NCBI GenBank assembly: GCA_031285845.1
Contig: JAITVK010000011.1
Location: 1-47,268 of the forward strand
Direction: 5' to 3'
Length of the DNA: 47,268 bases
DNA from: Propionibacteriaceae bacterium
GTDB lineage: Bacteria; Actinomycetota; Actinomycetes; Propionibacteriales; Propionibacteriaceae
Position 1 is the first letter of the stretch, and every line of letters starts with the position of its first letter. The position numbers and the translations under genes are program-made. The notes beneath the pieces are model-generated. The model saw only the letters and a list, made by a program, of their open reading frames with translations, searched no databases and was not told the DNA's origin. Positions 44,763-47,268 of this stretch are shown piece after piece.

Positions 44763-45320
44763 CTAGCGTCCGCACCTGCTGCTCAGCCGCGCGGCATAGA
44801 GAATCTCAGCGACCTGACCGGCAACCAGAACAGTCGTCGCCCCGCACAGATAGCGCGCCACACGCCCCCGCTCGGCAGCGGTGGGCATCCTGCGACGGCT
44901 CGCGAACGGTGATGCTGCGCGCGTTCGCCTCGGCGGACCCCAAGTCGTCACCGACTCCGGAGACGGGCTCGCCAAAAACTCCCCCTCCGGGGCGTACGTC
45001 TGGCCAACATCGGAATCCGGCCGAGCGAAATCCGGACCGCGCGGGATGGGGATCGCGGTCGGCTCTTCCGGACTTGGCGACGACTGTTTGGCTCTGTCCC
45101 TCAGAGTCTCTTCTCCACGACTCTCAGAGGCGATCGATGACACGGCTTGAGACACGCTGTGATGATCCGTCGACTGTTCAACCGCCTCGATCATCAGTTC
45201 GATGGAGACTGTTGTTGGGTGGGCTCGCCCCGTCGCGAGACTGTACCAGTCCAAGTGATCACCTTCATCGGAACTCAGATAGAGCCGATCGGACCCATGC
45301 CGACTCCACCGCGCGATCAC
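44763..45320 (-). CDS. Orphan protein, hypothetical
   Basis: A 185-residue frame from a GTG, 50 bp downstream of the Abi gene on the same strand. The N-terminus (RLYLSSDEGDHLDWYSLATG) resembles the short beta segment that opens some actinobacterial nuclease-related (NERD-like) proteins. The middle is Ser/Pro/Glu-rich, and the C-terminus has one weak hydrophobic stretch (VARYLCGATTVLVAGQVAEIL). No catalytic domain is seen, so it may be a truncated or decayed gene. TAAGAT eight bases before the GTG could be a -10 box. Reality as a gene is moderately supported only. Confidence 0.45.
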   Translation of the reverse strand: MIARWSRHGSDRLYLSSDEGDHLDWYSLATGRAHPTTVSIELMIEAVEQSTDHHSVSQAVSSIASESRGEETLRDRAKQSSPSPEEPTAIPIPRGPDFARPDSDVGQTYAPEGEFLASPSPESVTTWGPPRRTRAASPFASRRRMPTAAERGRVARYLCGATTVLVAGQVAEILYAARLSSRCGR

Positions 45321-45370
45321 CCTATTGATATCTTACAATGGATCCTTCGGCACCTTCGATCAGCTTCTTC

Positions 45371-46354
45371 TTACAGTTCGTCATGTCCAAGCTCGTTCCA
45401 GAGAGGCTCTTCGACCCAGTTAGCTGGCACACCCATCTCTGAAATGGAGCGTAGCGGGATCTGGGGAAACGAACCAAGGACCATTCGCGCTCGTTTGAAC
45501 CATTCAGAGTCAGGGCACAATCGACTCGTAAGATAAGCGGTTATGGCGGTTACCCCGTAAACGCGATCATCAGACTGCTGGCCGAGCGAGGTCAGAAGCA
45601 CTGGAAGATCACACGGTCGGGTTCGTGGTTTCACGGTGAGTATCCGATTCCAAAGTCGTTTGTTGTGAGCGCAGACATTGCGCACATAATTCAGACTCGC
45701 CAGCCAGCTACGGAGCGTCCGCTCGCTCGGCACGCCAGCGGCTTGTGCGATTCTTATCCGATCTCGGTCCGGCATGAGTTGGTATAGGTGGGATACTGCG
45801 CCGAAGTCTAGGAACTCACAAGCAATCCAAATTGGTAGTGGCTCACCGTAGCATTCAAGGTTGTGCCGAACAAACGGCTCCTCTCTGGAACGCTGCTGAA
45901 GCCGTCCATACTCAGTCATCCACGCGTGAAAGGCCGACTGTCTCACTCCCTGCCTCGTCCGCCATCTCACACACTCCACTGGGCTGAGAAAACTCTGATC
46001 CGTGTGAGCGAAAGGGCTACGCCGCCTTAGTTCGTGGGCAATACGCGCTCGAATCGCCACCTCCACCAGTTGCGTGCCATCAAGCAGCACCGTTCTCAAC
46101 CGACGATCAAAGTCCATCAGGATCCCAACATCCACCAAATCAGTGCCTGGTCTAAACGCATCGAGCCGTCGATGACCTGTAGGGTCATGGGGATCAACCA
46201 GACGATACGGATGAAGATAGCCGGTAATATGATAGTAGCCACTACTCTGAAGCATCCTCATCGCGAGAGTATCGTCGGCAGAAGTTGCTCCCCGGGACTT
46301 CATCAGGTTTAGAAGACCTTCATAAGAAAAGAAGGGCTTAGAGTATGTACTCAC
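45371..46354 (-). CDS. Abi_2 (AbiD/AbiF-type) abortive-infection protein
   Basis: A 327-residue protein of the Abi_2 family, HEPN-type proteins that mediate phage defence in lactococci and act as RNases or RNA binders. Seen: the N-terminal YEGLLNLMKSRG, LQSSGYYHITGYLHPYR, FDRRLRTVLLDGTQLVEVAI, PIWIACEFLDFGAVSHLY, and the HEPN signature LNYVRNVCAHNKRLWNR (RN-x3-H). It starts at a GTG with GGAAG six bases upstream. Base composition is visibly less GC-rich than most of the window, which together with nearby mobile-element traces suggests acquisition by transfer. Confidence 0.9.
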   Translation of the reverse strand: MSTYSKPFFSYEGLLNLMKSRGATSADDTLAMRMLQSSGYYHITGYLHPYRLVDPHDPTGHRRLDAFRPGTDLVDVGILMDFDRRLRTVLLDGTQLVEVAIRARIAHELRRRSPFAHTDQSFLSPVECVRWRTRQGVRQSAFHAWMTEYGRLQQRSREEPFVRHNLECYGEPLPIWIACEFLDFGAVSHLYQLMPDRDRIRIAQAAGVPSERTLRSWLASLNYVRNVCAHNKRLWNRILTVKPRTRPCDLPVLLTSLGQQSDDRVYGVTAITAYLTSRLCPDSEWFKRARMVLGSFPQIPLRSISEMGVPANWVEEPLWNELGHDEL

Positions 46355-46422
46355 GGGCGCTTCCGAAAATGAGAAAACCGGTCTTCCCGAGGAATCGGTA
46401 GGGGCCGGTGTTAATGCCCCAA

Positions 46423-46440
46423 GTGTAAACCTCTTTACAC
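46423..46440. promoter_or_regulatory. Hairpin/dyad upstream of the Abi gene
   Basis: GTGTAAA-CCTC-TTTACAC is a perfect 7-bp inverted repeat about 70 bp upstream of the Abi GTG. It may be an operator or the end of an upstream transcript. The rest of 46355-46643 holds no supported gene; a broken minus-strand frame around 46440-46560 could be a remnant. Confidence 0.5.
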
Positions 46441-46643
46441 GGGTTCGGGGAACTGGGTGCCAGAAGTTGCCAATCGTCGACGAATCGAAGGCCCCACTGA
46501 CTGCTCATATGCGAAGGTCAGCCATGCCAAACGAGTCGATAGAGAGCCGGTACTCACAAAACTAGAGTATGAAAGGTAGGGTCGAAAGCCAACTACCCGA
46601 GCGTGGACTCGGAGTCCGCTATCCCACCACAAGGTCTTGCCGA

Positions 46644-47153
46644 TCAGGTGACCTCGAGCGCAATTCCCACCTTCGGAAGAAGGACCTCCAACACCCCCGC
46701 AAGATTGTCGACCGTGGCGTCGGGAGTAGCCTGATTCATGGCGCGCCCAGCACCAGGACCAGTCCCAGCGCCCGTGACATCGGGAGCGACCACATCGGGG
46801 ACGATCATCAGTCCACCAACGCCTTGTCGTACCCACAGCGTACGCATGCCGACCGCCGCCGCAGGCCAGATGTCGTTGTCGGGGCGATCTCCAATCATGA
46901 CAGCCTGACTAGCGACACAGCGCGCCTGATCAAGGGCGTACGTGAAGATGCGGGGATCCGGCTTCTCAACACCGAGCTCACCGCTGGACACCACCACGTC
47001 GAAAAACCGATCGATGCCCCATTCGGCCAGCCGCCGAGCCAACCCTGGAACCTGATTGGCGATCACACCGCAATGGAAATGGGGCGCCAGTGACGCCAGA
47101 ACCGTCGTCACCTCAGGATAGGGCCGCGACAATTCGTGCCGCCAGGGCGCGAC
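46644..47153 (-). pseudogene. HAD-superfamily hydrolase lacking its 5' part
   Basis: A HAD phosphatase C-terminal portion of about 162 residues. Present are motif II-like HCGVIANQ, the motif III Lys in GELGVEKPDPRIF, and motif IV GDRPDNDIWPAA, typical of haloacid-dehalogenase-like phosphatases. Missing are motif I (DxDGT), which holds the catalytic nucleophile, and the cap domain. The frame continues upstream without a good start into sequence bearing direct repeats (47154-47212) and stops at 47226. The gene therefore looks cut at about 47154 by an inserted element or rearrangement. A TTG at 47132 could still initiate an inactive fragment. Confidence 0.8.
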
Positions 47154-47212
47154 GTGCCTCAGTTTGTTTGAGCGGGTGGTGGGGTGTGGTGCCTCAGATA
47201 GTTTGAGCGCGT
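47154..47212. mobile_element. Direct-repeat pair, probable end of a mobile element
   Basis: Two 24-bp units at 47154-47177 and 47189-47212, 35 bp apart, share GTGCCTCAG, three variable bases, GTTTGAGCG and GT (21 of 24 identical). They abut the break point in the HAD gene, the placement expected of insertion-sequence terminal repeats. The family is not recognised. Confidence 0.55.
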
Positions 47213-47240
47213 AGCCCTTCGGGGTTCAGGCTTGCTTGTC

Positions 47241-47268
47241 GTGAGAGAAGGCAAGATCGATATGGCTG
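47241..47268 (+). CDS. Possible start of a gene running off the window
   Basis: A plus-strand frame reads GTG then REGKIDMA to the window end, and an ATG at 47262 follows GAGAAGG. If the repeats to its left are an element end, this would be the first codons of its transposase. Too short to identify. Confidence 0.25.

Noticed and set aside
47154-47212. Direct repeats as a CRISPR start
   Set aside because: Only two 24-bp units with an 11-bp gap are seen, too short for spacers, and they sit at a gene break.

Overview
The window is chromosomal DNA of a high-GC Gram-positive bacterium, almost certainly an actinomycete (Actinomycetota). The reasons are the overall G+C richness, frequent GTG starts, actinobacterial-type DUF559, DUF2207 and ClbS/DfsB proteins, and a secreted repeat protein with a wall-anchor-like C-terminus. 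No rRNA, tRNA or other phylogenetic marker is present, so genus is not claimed. The hexamer CGTACG is strikingly common throughout.

Region 1 (0.5-11.7 kb): an LD-carboxypeptidase-like peptidase; a giant 2488-residue surface adhesin (signal peptide, L-type-lectin-like head, MucBP-like part, about 30 helical repeats, C-terminal membrane anchor) followed by a clear hairpin terminator; a CycA-like amino-acid permease; and a VapBC-type toxin-antitoxin pair.

Region 2 (11.7-25.3 kb): housekeeping and miscellaneous genes. These are a MurE-like Mur ligase preceded by two matching dyads, a short UvrA-like ABC ATPase whose 3' end overlaps the Mur ligase tail to tail, a DUF2207 membrane protein, a ClbS/DfsB protein, an unknown membrane protein, a DUF559 endonuclease-like protein, a proline-iminopeptidase-like hydrolase, and a TetR regulator divergent from an ABC-2-like membrane protein with a palindromic operator between them. 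A long intergenic region (21.7-22.4 kb) holds a pair of related hairpins.

Region 3 (25.4-40.8 kb): a large divergent carbohydrate locus. On the minus strand, read from 36.3 kb downward: ThuA, Opp/Dpp-type permease, permease-ATPase fusion, ATPase, solute-binding lipoprotein, strong terminator, second ThuA, TIM-barrel sugar isomerase/epimerase, NAD-epimerase, GntR/HutC regulator, zinc-type alcohol dehydrogenase. Divergently on the plus strand: cytoplasmic GH9 glycosidase, SIS-domain isomerase/deaminase, BadF/BadG-type sugar kinase. The combination of Opp-type importer, intracellular GH9, GlcNAc-kinase-like ATPase, SIS protein and HutC-type regulator parallels the chitobiose region of Vibrio cholerae and suggests import and breakdown of glucosamine-containing oligosaccharides. 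The ThuA/TIM-barrel/dehydrogenase half hints at a 3-keto-sugar side route. The substrate is an inference.

Region 4 (41.1-47.3 kb): an accessory-looking stretch with a Nudix-LOG fusion, a divergent DUF4143 ATPase controlled by two tandem 30-bp dyads, an alpha/beta hydrolase with a low-complexity insert, an orphan protein, a lower-GC Abi_2 (HEPN) abortive-infection-type gene, and a HAD phosphatase that has lost its 5' part at a junction marked by two direct repeats, probably the end of a mobile element.
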